From Dehalococcoidia bacterium (GTDB lineage Bacteria > Chloroflexota > Dehalococcoidia > UBA2979): 64,000 bases of DNA. The position numbers and the translations under genes were made by a program. The stretch is taken from positions 101,322 to 165,321 of the forward strand of contig JAPYRK010000001.1 of NCBI GenBank assembly GCA_029941115.1. Direction: 5' to 3'. This document shows, in pieces, positions 53,377-61,870 of the stretch (within the stretch, counting starts at the first letter, position 1; the number at the start of each line of letters is the position of its first letter). The notes beneath the pieces were generated by a model. That model searched no databases and had not been told where the DNA came from. It saw only the letters and a program-made list of their open reading frames with translations.

Positions 53377-53987
53377 CTAGACGAATAAACGCCATTTCGC
53401 TTAATAAATTCCGCAACAGGACCGGATAAGTCCACCTCTTCGAGTGGATTTACGCCACTTTGCAGCCGTGCCCGCAAGTTAGTTGATGTCGTTGCAAGAG
53501 CCTCCATCTGCACAAAATCAAGCTTTTCGCGAATGTTTGGAATTAGTTTTAATAGCCTGTCATCCGGATCTATCCCCGCGCCTTCTCTATCGGCAATAGC
53601 CAGGCGAGCCTTTGCTATGATCCTCTCCGGCTGAACCCAATTACTCATATCTGCGAGAGAGTCAGCACCGATTACAAACCAAAAAACAGCCTCTGGCTGT
53701 CCGGCTTGCAATGCTTCTAGCGTTTCAAACGTATATGTAGGGCCAACTCTGTCAACCTCGATCCTTGACACCGTAGCCCAACTCAATTCGCTTATCGCCT
53801 CCTGTACCATTGCATATCTTAGCTCTGCTGAAGTTAGATCGACTCTGTCTTTCCTCCAGGGATTGCCCGCAGGTATAAATATCACCGAATCAAGATTCAG
53901 CTGTCGCCTCGCGGCACTCGCAAGCTCGAGATGAGCACAATGCGGAGGATCAAAAGTGCCGCCAAGTAGCCCGATACGATTTTTCAT
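53373..53987 (-). CDS. nadD: Nicotinate-nucleotide adenylyltransferase
   Basis: 204 residues from ATG 53987: NRIGLLGGTFDPPHCAHLELA, IPAGNPWRKD, FVIGADSLADMSNW and a C-terminal STNLRARLQSG (an ISST-like motif reading TSTN). It adenylates NaMN to NaAD in NAD synthesis. The upstream ATG at 54005 overlaps the obg stop; the inner ATG with AAGG is favoured. The obg-nadD order is common. Confidence 0.93.
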   Translation of the reverse strand: MKNRIGLLGGTFDPPHCAHLELASAARRQLNLDSVIFIPAGNPWRKDRVDLTSAELRYAMVQEAISELSWATVSRIEVDRVGPTYTFETLEALQAGQPEAVFWFVIGADSLADMSNWVQPERIIAKARLAIADREGAGIDPDDRLLKLIPNIREKLDFVQMEALATTSTNLRARLQSGVNPLEEVDLSGPVAEFIKRNGVYSSS

Positions 53988-53992
53988 CTGCC

Positions 53993-55294
53993 TTACATAT
54001 CCCACACAACAACCAATTCTCTGATTTTAACTCTGTCACCATCTTTAACCCCTGCCTTCCGCAATTCCCGTTCAACGCCAAGTCTCTTCATTCTGTCGAA
54101 AAACTCCGCGCGCGCCTCCTCTTGCTGAAGATCCAGAGTCAACGCCCACCATTCAGGAGTTTCTCCTGCCAATACTGTCGTTATGTCATCCTGTCTCACA
54201 ACTGAAAATCTTCGTCTCTCTGTGACTCGTGGCTTTAATATCGGCACACCCTCCGTTGTTAGTTGGGTATTTAGACGGACTTGCTCAAGCGCTTTGTTTG
54301 CTAAGTTATCTAGCCCCTCTCCACTTTGCCCAGATATCTGGTGGAATTCCCCGAATTCGGCTCTGATCTCTGCGTCCAGAAGTTCAACTTGAGCACCAGC
54401 ATCAAGATTATCTATTTTATTAAGAGCCAGAATTACGGGCTTTTTGTCAAGATTATGTCCCGAACTTGCCAGTTCTCCTTGAATTATTCGAATATCTTGG
54501 ACAGGATCTTCACGGCTCATATCCACCAGGTGAATTAACACTTTAGTTCGCTCGATGTGTCTTAAAAATTCATGCCCCAGGCCAACCCCCCGGCTAGCTC
54601 CCTCTATTAAGCCCGGCATATCTGCCGCAACAAACGAATCATACCCTAGATATACAACTCCTAGATTCGGCTCAAGTGTCGTAAATTCGTAGGCACCGAT
54701 TTTCGGATGTGCCTGCGACCACATTGAAAGTAGTGTTGATTTTCCTGCATTCGGTAGACCCACTAACCCTACGTCGGCCAGGAGTTTCAGCTCAATCTGT
54801 AAATGCTTTTGTTGCCCAACCATTCCCTTCTGGGCAAACATCGGGGTTTGTCGAGTCGATTTAGCAAATCTTTTATTCCCGCGCCCGCCGCGCCCGCCGC
54901 GGGCTGCGATGAAAACCATGCCGTCTTCATCTAAATCGGCAACTCTTTCACCGCTCTCAGCTATATCTTTAACAGGCACTCCTACTCGATACCTTCCCGT
55001 CACTAGCTCCCACACTATTGACCCTGTCGGGACATAAAATATGACATCGTTACCGGTAGCGCCGTGTCTCTGCTTCGTGCGCCCTTTAATCCCATCTGTC
55101 GCCTGAATTGTGCGCGTATTTGAGTATTCTTGCAAAGTACTTATGTTATCTACCGCAATAAAAATCACATCTCCGCCTCGCCCCCCGTCACCACCATCCG
55201 GCCCTCCTCGCGGAATGAACTTCTCTCGCCGAAAGGAAACAGCCCCATTCCCACCTGTGCCGCCATTCACTTCAAAATTCACCACATCTAACAT
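53993..55294 (-). CDS. obg: GTPase Obg/CgtA
   Basis: 433 residues: glycine-rich Obg fold (VNFEVNGGTGGNGAVSFRREKF, GGRGGRGNKRFA), G domain with GLPNAGKSTLL, DMPGLIEGAS and NKID, and a C-terminal OCT domain (SVVRQDDITTVLAGETPEWW) found in Gram-positive and Chloroflexi forms. It assists 50S assembly and stress signalling. ATG with AGGA. Its promoter should lie in the 325-bp region upstream. Confidence 0.96.
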   Translation of the reverse strand: MLDVVNFEVNGGTGGNGAVSFRREKFIPRGGPDGGDGGRGGDVIFIAVDNISTLQEYSNTRTIQATDGIKGRTKQRHGATGNDVIFYVPTGSIVWELVTGRYRVGVPVKDIAESGERVADLDEDGMVFIAARGGRGGRGNKRFAKSTRQTPMFAQKGMVGQQKHLQIELKLLADVGLVGLPNAGKSTLLSMWSQAHPKIGAYEFTTLEPNLGVVYLGYDSFVAADMPGLIEGASRGVGLGHEFLRHIERTKVLIHLVDMSREDPVQDIRIIQGELASSGHNLDKKPVILALNKIDNLDAGAQVELLDAEIRAEFGEFHQISGQSGEGLDNLANKALEQVRLNTQLTTEGVPILKPRVTERRRFSVVRQDDITTVLAGETPEWWALTLDLQQEEARAEFFDRMKRLGVERELRKAGVKDGDRVKIRELVVVWDM

Positions 55295-55619
55295 GAAAAT
55301 TCCTATTTTATTTCTTTCTTTTTTCGTCGATGGTTCTTTTAGAGAATGATCGTGTGACTAGAAGTAAGTTATTTAATAGTAGTAGTAGGTGTAACGAATG
55401 TGTGAAAATATCGGTATAAATGCCTATTCCCATTCACTACAACCGGTTGTACGTTTAAGGCAACCAGAAAGATTTGTTAAAGGTATGTGCAAAAAAACTA
55501 AGAACTGACGGCACTGAGGGTAACTGAGTTGATTTCAGTGGGGCCCAAAAACAGTCGGTGAAAACATTCACAAATTTTTAAAACATAAACGGTGAATACG
55601 AACATAGAATTCATTGTGT
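55295..55619. other. Intergenic region between methyltransferase and obg (325 bp)
   Basis: No ORF or recognisable RNA gene. It contains a 14-bp perfect palindrome (55438-55451) and a weak stem CACTGA/TCAGTG followed by a T-run on the minus strand, possibly the terminator of the methyltransferase gene. The obg promoter is expected here. Confidence 0.5.
55438..55451. promoter_or_regulatory. 14-bp perfect palindrome, candidate operator
   Basis: TACAACCGGTTGTA is fully self-complementary with no spacer and lies ~145 bp upstream of obg. Such short perfect dyads are typical dimeric repressor sites, but no cognate regulator is known here. Confidence 0.4.
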
Positions 55620-56348
55620 TTAGTTGCGCAGTCGGTCAGGAAGTTCGATTCCATCAGGAGGTTTTCCTGTGAGTATCGATGCACGCGGAATGGGTGGGAA
55701 TAGAAAAGGGCGAAGTCGAGCATCCTCGTAAAAATCGAAACCAACACTTTCTGCCAACTCCTGGAGCGTTTCAGTGGATCGTAGAATAGGCTTGCTGACA
55801 TAGCGAGACAGAACAAAAGAGTTCCAGCGATCAAGTTTTTTATTACCACTCGGGCCAAATTCCCAAAGTAGAAACAAGCCGCCGGGAGCCAGTAATCGAT
55901 ACGCCTCGGAAAAAAGTTTTAATAAATCAGTTTTATCCAAGTGTTTAGCGATATAGCCACAAGTTATCAAAGTAAAAGTAGCGGTTTTTAGAGGAAGGTC
56001 GGTTGCTGTTGCTTGAAGAAGATGAGGATTTATTGTTATGTCAAACTTCCCCAATGGCTCATTTTGACGGCCAATCTTTAGAGCTGATGATGAAAAATCA
56101 ACCAATACCGGGGCGACAGAGCTACCGGTACGAAGGGACAGATGGCGCGCGAGTGCACCCGTTCCAGAGCCGATATCGAGATGTACTGTGTGTGTGGTTA
56201 GTGATAATTCTTCCGGCAATCTCACCAGAGGAGTTGACGTAGCCCAAAGGCCAAATGTGCCGAATAGGTGCCGAGCAAGAAACCCTTTAAGGCCGGCCGA
56301 GTCAAACCATGCGTCATACTGTCTTAGAAGGACGGACTGGTTACCCAT
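55620..56348 (-). CDS. Class I SAM-dependent methyltransferase
   Basis: 242 residues: motif I HLDIGSGTGALARHLS, motif II VLVDFSSSALKIG, TDLPLKTATFTLITCGYIAKHL and LLAPGGLFLLWEFGPSGNKK. The pattern resembles small-molecule or quinone methyltransferases of the UbiE type, but the substrate is unknown. It begins 13 nt after the short XdhC-like gene on the same strand. No Shine-Dalgarno is seen. Confidence 0.8.
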   Translation of the reverse strand: MGNQSVLLRQYDAWFDSAGLKGFLARHLFGTFGLWATSTPLVRLPEELSLTTHTVHLDIGSGTGALARHLSLRTGSSVAPVLVDFSSSALKIGRQNEPLGKFDITINPHLLQATATDLPLKTATFTLITCGYIAKHLDKTDLLKLFSEAYRLLAPGGLFLLWEFGPSGNKKLDRWNSFVLSRYVSKPILRSTETLQELAESVGFDFYEDARLRPFLFPPIPRASILTGKPPDGIELPDRLRN

Positions 56349-56361
56349 ATAGACTTTTTAG

Positions 56362-56691
56362 TTAATTGGAAATCTGCGGAGGTGCAATTCGTTCAACAAA
56401 CACATTCATGACGCCGCCACAAATTTTATCTTCGCCTTCAGATGGTTCAGTCAGGTCGACAACTACTGTTCGGGCTTCACCATCAAGCATTGTTTCCATG
56501 GCGCTTTGCCAGACTTCTGCCTCACCGCAACCGCCTCCGATCGTTCCGGTGAATGTTCCATCCGGACGCAGAAGCATTACCGCCCCAGTCGATCGTGGGG
56601 TGGAACCAGTGGTTTCCGACACTGTCGCTAAAACGCGGGCCTCACCAGTAGTTTGAGATTTTATCAGTTCTTTAAAAATTTCCGTACTCAA
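56362..56691 (-). CDS. XdhC/CoxI N-terminal domain protein
   Basis: 109 residues equal to the XdhC_CoxI domain alone: ARVLATVSETTGSTPRSTGAVMLLRPDGTFTGTIGGGCGEAEVWQ. The Rossmann half is missing but occurs in the XdhC-like gene at 57910. XdhC proteins deliver sulfurated molybdenum cofactor to xanthine/CO dehydrogenase-type enzymes. It lies 13 nt before the methyltransferase gene. Confidence 0.82.
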   Translation of the reverse strand: MSTEIFKELIKSQTTGEARVLATVSETTGSTPRSTGAVMLLRPDGTFTGTIGGGCGEAEVWQSAMETMLDGEARTVVVDLTEPSEGEDKICGGVMNVFVERIAPPQISN

Positions 56692-56748
56692 AGTAAATAA
56701 ACTTTCCTATATGAATATTTAAACAAGTGTACCATTAAAATATCGAGG

Positions 56749-57852
56749 TTAAATGTTGAACAAAATGTTTAAAATATCCCCATCATTGACCACATAATCC
56801 TTCCCCTCTGTCCTTGTTAAGCCACCTTGTCGAAGCGATGCAGCTGAGCCTTCATTTGCCTGATAATCGGAAAACGAGGTAACTTCTGCCCGAATAAAGC
56901 CCCTTTCTAGGTCACTGTGTATTTTTCCGGCTGCCTGAACTGCAGTGGTTCCTATGGGAATTGGCCAGGCTCGAACTTCATCCTCACCAGTAGTGAGGAA
57001 CGAGTGCATTCCGAGTAATGAGTATGCGGCGTTTAGTGCCTTATCCCGGGAAGATTCTTGAGGTAATCCCAAGTCTTCTCTAAAGGCTTCAGCCTCAGAT
57101 GGGTCAAGCTGACTGACTTCGTGTTCAATTTCGGCTGAAATTGCTGCTACGGCCGTGTAGTCATCATTTGATAAATCTTGATATTGATTTTCAATATCAA
57201 CGGTTTGACTTACGTCGGATTCATTTATGTTGATAAGTATTAATAATGGTCTGTCCGTAACAAATCGATAGCCCTGTAACTCCCTCTCCTCATCACCCGT
57301 TCGCGCGAAGGACCGGAGAGCGTTTCCTGCTTCGAGGTGTTCACGCATTCGAGCTAATAGTGCCGCATGCCGTTCCGCATTCACTCGTTCACTGGCTTTC
57401 ATTGAGCGAGTTTCCACCTCTATCCTATCCAGGCGGCGCTCGATTAGCCCGATGTCAGCCACTGTTAGCTCTAGGTCTAATGTCTCAATATCTCGTTTCG
57501 CGTCGACCCCATCATTAGGTAGGGGTACTCGCTCATCCTCGAATGCCCGAACTATGTAAACAAGTGCATCGGATAGCGCTAGTTGATCTATAAATCTTGC
57601 TAGACCTCGGCCAGTGCCACCAGAGTCAATAAATGCCGCACCGGGGTAATCGATACATTTCATTTCTGCCGGTATAATCCGATTTGGGTTATCTATTTGC
57701 GCTAGAATTTGGAGTCGCTGGTCTGGAACTTTCAAAATGCCTATATTGGGATCGCCGCCACTGTATCCGCCAGTTTCAGCATTTTGCCCTGTGATGGCAT
57801 TAAAAAAAGTTGTTTTGCCTGAGAGTGGTAATCCTAATATAGCTAGTTCCAT
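56749..57852 (-). CDS. ychF: Redox-regulated ATPase YchF (Obg family)
   Basis: 367 residues: GLPLSGKTTFFNAITGQNA (P-loop with an unusual PLSGKTT instead of PNVGKST), DYPGA, LININESD in the base-recognition position (NxxE, the YchF/OLA1 type that prefers ATP), and the C-terminal TGS domain ending YVVNDGDILNILFN. It binds ribosomes and acts in stress response. It is divergent from the XdhC-like gene. Confidence 0.93.
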   Translation of the reverse strand: MELAILGLPLSGKTTFFNAITGQNAETGGYSGGDPNIGILKVPDQRLQILAQIDNPNRIIPAEMKCIDYPGAAFIDSGGTGRGLARFIDQLALSDALVYIVRAFEDERVPLPNDGVDAKRDIETLDLELTVADIGLIERRLDRIEVETRSMKASERVNAERHAALLARMREHLEAGNALRSFARTGDEERELQGYRFVTDRPLLILININESDVSQTVDIENQYQDLSNDDYTAVAAISAEIEHEVSQLDPSEAEAFREDLGLPQESSRDKALNAAYSLLGMHSFLTTGEDEVRAWPIPIGTTAVQAAGKIHSDLERGFIRAEVTSFSDYQANEGSAASLRQGGLTRTEGKDYVVNDGDILNILFNI

Positions 57853-57909
57853 AATTACAAGTTTCTCACCCTAAGCGCGTATGATCGTCCTATTGACGAA
57901 AGGGATGTT

Positions 57910-58758
57910 TTGAAGCATAACAATGACACATTAGCGATAATGCAAGGCACCTTGGCCGCTCTCGAGGGTGGGGCTGGACTTTTTGTGTTTACGGTCACCG
58001 AGACGGGAGAGCTTTCGAATTTATCGCCTGGCAGCAAAGTTGCTTTTCGAAACGATGAAATGGAACAGCTCGGGTCATTGGGAGATTCAGAGTTGGATGG
58101 CTTGCTAGAGTCGTATGCTCGCTCAGGATTATCTCAGAGTAGAGGAAGTGACGCGAGGACTGTTTATATTAGCCGTGACTTACAAGGGGTACTGAGCCTG
58201 ACTAATCGTCGCAGCGAGGCACAAGAAAAGTCGGCTCGGGTGCTGGCACAGCTTTTTACTGGGTCACCAAGGCTGCTTATAGTAGGTGGAGGACATGTAG
58301 CGCTTGCTCTAGCGCGGGTAGGTGAAATCGTCGGATTTGAAATTGTCGTTACGGATGACAGAGATTCATTTGCTAATAAAGATAGATTTCCGATGGCCAC
58401 CTTGATAGACGTCGCCGAACCTTCAGATGCTATCCCGAGATTAATCGGGCAAGGAGAGACCTTCATTGTGCTTGTATCACGAGGTCATCGCTTAGACGAG
58501 GAAGGATTGCGCCAAGCACTTAAAACTAAGGCAGGCTACATAGGAATGATTGGCTCAAAGCGGAGAACAGAAACCGTATTGCGGCATATGGCAGAGGAGG
58601 GCGTTCGGCAAGAATTGCTGGATTCGGTGAGTACTCCGATTGGTTTAAATATAGGGGCTGAAACCCCAGAAGAAATTGCGGTTGCTATTGTTGCTGAAAT
58701 ACTCATGCTCCGCAATGGTGAATCTGGAAGCAGGATGTTAGATGTTAGAGGGAAATAG
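57910..58758 (+). CDS. XdhC-family protein with Rossmann C-terminal domain
   Basis: 282 residues. The N-terminal ~110 residues are a divergent XdhC_CoxI-like part without the Cys-containing GGGC motif; the C-terminal half is the XdhC_C Rossmann domain: RLLIVGGGHVALALARVGEIVGFEIVVTDDRD, RGHRLDEEGLRQAL, GYIGMIGSKRRTETVLRHM and PIGLNIGAETPEEIAVAIVAEIL. Likely a Mo-cofactor maturation factor, perhaps pairing with the short XdhC on the other strand. TTG start with AGGGA at short spacing. TrmO follows after 6 nt. Confidence 0.85.
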   Translation: MKHNNDTLAIMQGTLAALEGGAGLFVFTVTETGELSNLSPGSKVAFRNDEMEQLGSLGDSELDGLLESYARSGLSQSRGSDARTVYISRDLQGVLSLTNRRSEAQEKSARVLAQLFTGSPRLLIVGGGHVALALARVGEIVGFEIVVTDDRDSFANKDRFPMATLIDVAEPSDAIPRLIGQGETFIVLVSRGHRLDEEGLRQALKTKAGYIGMIGSKRRTETVLRHMAEEGVRQELLDSVSTPIGLNIGAETPEEIAVAIVAEILMLRNGESGSRMLDVRGK

Positions 58759-58764
58759 AAAGAA

Positions 58765-59214
58765 ATGAGCCCATCGGATGGTCTGCATATCGTGCCAATA
58801 GGACACGTTGAGAATAAGTATGATGATGTCACCAAAGTTTCTTGGGGGAAGGTAAAGTCTTTTATCTTAATTAATGAAAAATTTGAAGAGGCTCTCAAGG
58901 GCTTGGCGGACTTCTCTCATATTCTTGTCCTTGGCTGGCTGCACCTTTTCCCAGATGACCTAAGAAATCGAACATCTGCGTTTCCTCGGGGTGACCCGAC
59001 ATTACCTGAATTGGGTAGCTTTGCTTTGCGCGGCGCACGTCCGAATCCACTTTCCGTGACCGTTTGTAAATTACTTAAAATAGAAAAGAATAAGATATTG
59101 GTCGAGGGATTAGATTTGGTTAATAATACGCCTGTGCTTGATATCAAGCCGTATATTCCTGAATATGATTCGAATTCCGCGGCAAGTTTGCCAGAGTGGG
59201 CCTACGAAAACTAG
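58765..59214 (+). CDS. trmO: tRNA (N6-threonylcarbamoyladenosine-N6)-methyltransferase TrmO-like (UPF0066)
   Basis: 149 residues of the TsaA/TrmO beta-barrel: IVPIGHVENKYDD, LADFSHILVLGWLHLF, PELGSFALRGARPNPLSVTVCKLL and LVNNTPVLDIKPYIPEYD. In E. coli this enzyme adds a methyl group to t6A37 of certain tRNA-Thr. The gene co-occurs in this window with two tRNA-Thr genes, though ~50 kb away. It converges with rpsT. Confidence 0.88.
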   Translation: MSPSDGLHIVPIGHVENKYDDVTKVSWGKVKSFILINEKFEEALKGLADFSHILVLGWLHLFPDDLRNRTSAFPRGDPTLPELGSFALRGARPNPLSVTVCKLLKIEKNKILVEGLDLVNNTPVLDIKPYIPEYDSNSAASLPEWAYEN

Positions 59215-59220
59215 GAATAT

Positions 59221-59511
59221 CTAGCTGGCGTCAGCTTGCGCTTTCAGTAGTTTCGCTAATCTACTCTTTCTGCGGGCTGCTGTGTTTTTGTGAATGATGT
59301 TTCGGCGGGCTGCCCGGTCTATTGCGGCCTGAGCGGCTTTAACTAATTCAGCACTATCAGGATCGCTGTTTTGGATCGCTATCCGAGCATCTCGGACACT
59401 ACTAGCTGCACGGGTTCGATAAGGCTTTAAGCGAGCGGTTCGCTTTTCCGTGGTTCTCCAGCGCTTCTTGATCGAGGGAGAGTATTTTTTGAAGGGATTA
59501 TTATCGGGCAT
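59221..59511 (-). CDS. rpsT: 30S ribosomal protein S20
   Basis: 96 residues, strongly basic helical protein: PSIKKRWRTTEKRTARLKPYRTRAASSVRDA, AAQAAIDRAARRNIIHKNTAARRKSRLAKLL. The pattern matches S20, which binds 16S rRNA. AGGAGG lies before the ATG. Its upstream neighbour is the haemoglobin fusion gene. Confidence 0.95.
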   Translation of the reverse strand: MPDNNPFKKYSPSIKKRWRTTEKRTARLKPYRTRAASSVRDARIAIQNSDPDSAELVKAAQAAIDRAARRNIIHKNTAARRKSRLAKLLKAQADAS

Positions 59512-59598
59512 TATTGCCCTCCTAAAGGCTTAAGAAATCTGGATCCTAAGGTTACGCAGGAACTTCCGTTGGATCAAGGGATCTGTGAATTTTTTTTG

Positions 59599-60219
59599 TC
59601 AATCCATCCATTTTTTGGCTTGGGGCTCCCTTGGTACGTCATCGTCGATGTTTATCATATGCTTTGCTAGGGGTTTTAATCGGGCCATTAACTCATTGAC
59701 CAATTTTACCGTAACGCTTGACTCGAGTAGCGCTTCTTCCATCAGTTCCAGCCATCTTTCTGAATGAGCTGGGCCAATGACGAACGGGAAGTGTCTAATT
59801 CGCAGGCGCGGGTGTCCCCATATTTGTGAGTACACCGGTTCGCCACCGAGCCATTGTTCCATGAACAAAGATTGTTTAGCTTGACCGGCTTTTAGGTCTT
59901 CACCGAAGAGGTGGCCAATCAACTCGTCCGCAGAAGCACGGGTGTAAAATACTTCGACGAATTTTTGAACCACAGGTCTGCCGCCAATCGCTTGCAGGAG
60001 GCTTTGAGGTAGAGCGGTCTGCTCCGCGCTGGAGAGAGTTTTCCTACTATGCTCACTGAATCCGTCGCAGGCTATGAGTGGCAAGGAAGGGTATTTTTTA
60101 AATGTGACTGGATTTTGATCATGCAGTGAGCACCGCAGGTATTCGGCGGCATTTTTCGTGGCGATAGTTTTGGCATGTGTACATACTCCGCAGATACCGG
60201 GATCCGAGCTGACTGTCAT
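59599..60219 (-). CDS. Cys4 domain fused to group II truncated haemoglobin
   Basis: 206 residues. Residues 1-55 carry four cysteines (C10, C13, C30, C51; CxxC-x16-C-x20-C) with KKYPSLPLIACDGF, a small putative metal-binding domain seen elsewhere as a free-standing protein. Residues ~72-195 are a TrHbO globin: FYTRASADELIGHLFG, FMEQWLGGEPVYSQIWGHPRLRIRHFPF with proximal His143 and the distal/TrpG8-type WLELMEEAL. It may sense or detoxify O2, NO or peroxide, with the Cys domain as a redox or metal module. It lies 6 nt after menG. Confidence 0.85.
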   Translation of the reverse strand: MTVSSDPGICGVCTHAKTIATKNAAEYLRCSLHDQNPVTFKKYPSLPLIACDGFSEHSRKTLSSAEQTALPQSLLQAIGGRPVVQKFVEVFYTRASADELIGHLFGEDLKAGQAKQSLFMEQWLGGEPVYSQIWGHPRLRIRHFPFVIGPAHSERWLELMEEALLESSVTVKLVNELMARLKPLAKHMINIDDDVPREPQAKKWMD

Positions 60220-60225
60220 TAGATA

Positions 60226-60981
60226 TCACTGTTCCTTGATGGCAATATGCATCATTACGGTGCCAAAAACAAACTCAAAGACTCGTACAACGGTGAATCC
60301 GTTAACTCTAAGTCGAGCGGAAAACTCGTTCGGGCTAAAAAATTTTTCGGCTGAAACAGGTAAGTAGCTATAGGCATTTTCATGGCCCGAAAGAATTTTG
60401 CCTATTAGTGGCACAAGTTTGTTGAAGTGAAAGCGCACACCCGGAGCTGCGATTCGCTGCACTAATGTGCTTGGCTGTAGTCGAGCCGCATCGAGGGTAA
60501 TAAGTCTTCCCCCCGGTTTTAGCACTCGGTACGCTTCTTGAAGCGCCGTGTCTAGTTTTGGAATATTGCGCAGGACAAAGGCTCCTGTCCAAGCGTCAGC
60601 AATTGAATCAGGTAAAGGAAGGCTAGTCGCATCAGCCGCGGCGAAGTCGACATTAGGGAAGTTGTTTTTTTTGGATTTTGAACGAGCATTTACCAGCATA
60701 GGTTGAGCAAAGTCCAAGCCGACGACATTCTTTGCCCCCATCTTCGAGCATTCAAGGGCAAGATCCCCGCTTCCGGTGCCGGTGTCGATTATTAAATTGG
60801 CGTCACTTCTAACTGCAGCCGATGCGACAAGATTTCGCCAACGGATATCCAGACCAAAAGTCATTACTCTGTTGACGAGATCATATTTCGGAGCAATTTC
60901 GCTGAACATATTCTGCACGTAGTTAGCTCGTATTTCGGGATTTTTAAACATATCGTCGAGTGAATCTTTATTAGGTACCAT
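60226..60981 (-). CDS. menG: Demethylmenaquinone methyltransferase (MenG/UbiE)
   Basis: 251 residues: FSEIAPKYDLVNRVMTFGLDIRWRN, motif I IIDTGTGSGDLALE, FRNIPKLDTALQEAYRVLKPGGRL with the diagnostic R-N-I-P. UbiE/MenG methylates demethylmenaquinone (and in some taxa a ubiquinone precursor). TACTCT lies 6 nt upstream of the ATG, compatible with a leaderless transcript. It is divergent from the MOSC gene across 50 bp. Confidence 0.92.
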   Translation of the reverse strand: MVPNKDSLDDMFKNPEIRANYVQNMFSEIAPKYDLVNRVMTFGLDIRWRNLVASAAVRSDANLIIDTGTGSGDLALECSKMGAKNVVGLDFAQPMLVNARSKSKKNNFPNVDFAAADATSLPLPDSIADAWTGAFVLRNIPKLDTALQEAYRVLKPGGRLITLDAARLQPSTLVQRIAAPGVRFHFNKLVPLIGKILSGHENAYSYLPVSAEKFFSPNEFSARLRVNGFTVVRVFEFVFGTVMMHIAIKEQ

Positions 60982-61031
60982 TTAGGTAGAGTAAACGCAC
61001 AAGCGTTCCTGTGCAGTTGATGTAGAATCGT

Positions 61032-61850
61032 ATGATGAGTAATAAAGCTAGAGTAATCAAACTGTTTAAGTACCCGGTGAAGTCATTCACGCCAGAATCC
61101 GTTCAATCTCTTCAGGTAGCTGATGATGGGCGAGCTTTAGGGGATAGGGTGCTGGCTTTTAGGTTTGATAACTCAGGTGAGGCAATGAAGGAGACACCGC
61201 ACGGTGGCTGGTGGTATAAGTCCCACCTCGTGTCGTTAATGCATCTTCCTGACATTGCCCGACTGGACGTCATCTTTGATAACGATACCCGTTATTTGAC
61301 TATCTCGAAGGACGACATGGTGTTGGTTCGTGACTCTATCGAAACTGACGAAGGAAGGTCAAATATCGAGACCCAGTTGGAGGGTTTTCTGCGCGATCTT
61401 CCTGAGGATTTAAGGCCAAAAGATGAACAGTTCCCCATACATATAGAGGGTGATGGAATTGGCGGAAGATTTCATGACCGACCATCCGGCCAGTTGTCAT
61501 TGCACAGCTTGGCGAGCCTAAATGCTCTTGCGGGTGCTTTGGGGACACAGTCATTAGATGAATCCAGGTTTAGGTCAAACATCGTAATCGATGGAGTTGA
61601 ACCATGGGAGGAACTTGAGCTAATAGGCAAAAGAGTATCGGTCGGTGATTTAGACTTTGAAGTAACTGGCCCAGTGATCAGGTGTCTAGCCGTTCACGCA
61701 AATCCCGTTACAGGGGTGCGTGATGAGGAAATACTTACAACTTTGACTCGAAACCTGGGACAGGAAGAGCCGACATTCGGAATTCTTTTACAACCAGTTC
61801 AGAAAGGTGGACTGCTGAAGCTTCATGATAATTTGGTGGTGAGGTCATAG
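61032..61850 (+). CDS. MOSC domain protein
   Basis: 272 residues: N-terminal beta-barrel (LFKYPVKSFTPESVQSLQVADDGRALGDRVLAF) and a MOSC core with FRSNIVIDGVEPWEELELIGKRVSVGD and the conserved Cys in IRCLAVHANPVTG. MOSC proteins bind Mo cofactor or act on N-hydroxylated compounds. It sits near two XdhC-type genes, which suggests a Mo-enzyme context although no Mo oxidase is in the window. TAGAAT lies 6 nt before the second ATG. Confidence 0.85.
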   Translation: MMSNKARVIKLFKYPVKSFTPESVQSLQVADDGRALGDRVLAFRFDNSGEAMKETPHGGWWYKSHLVSLMHLPDIARLDVIFDNDTRYLTISKDDMVLVRDSIETDEGRSNIETQLEGFLRDLPEDLRPKDEQFPIHIEGDGIGGRFHDRPSGQLSLHSLASLNALAGALGTQSLDESRFRSNIVIDGVEPWEELELIGKRVSVGDLDFEVTGPVIRCLAVHANPVTGVRDEEILTTLTRNLGQEEPTFGILLQPVQKGGLLKLHDNLVVRS

Positions 61851-61870
61851 GTAAAAGGAGCTCAGTTAGC

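Noticed and set aside
59580-59599. TTGACA on the minus strand upstream of rpsT as a strong -35 box
   Set aside because: No acceptable -10 hexamer at 16-18 nt spacing was found.
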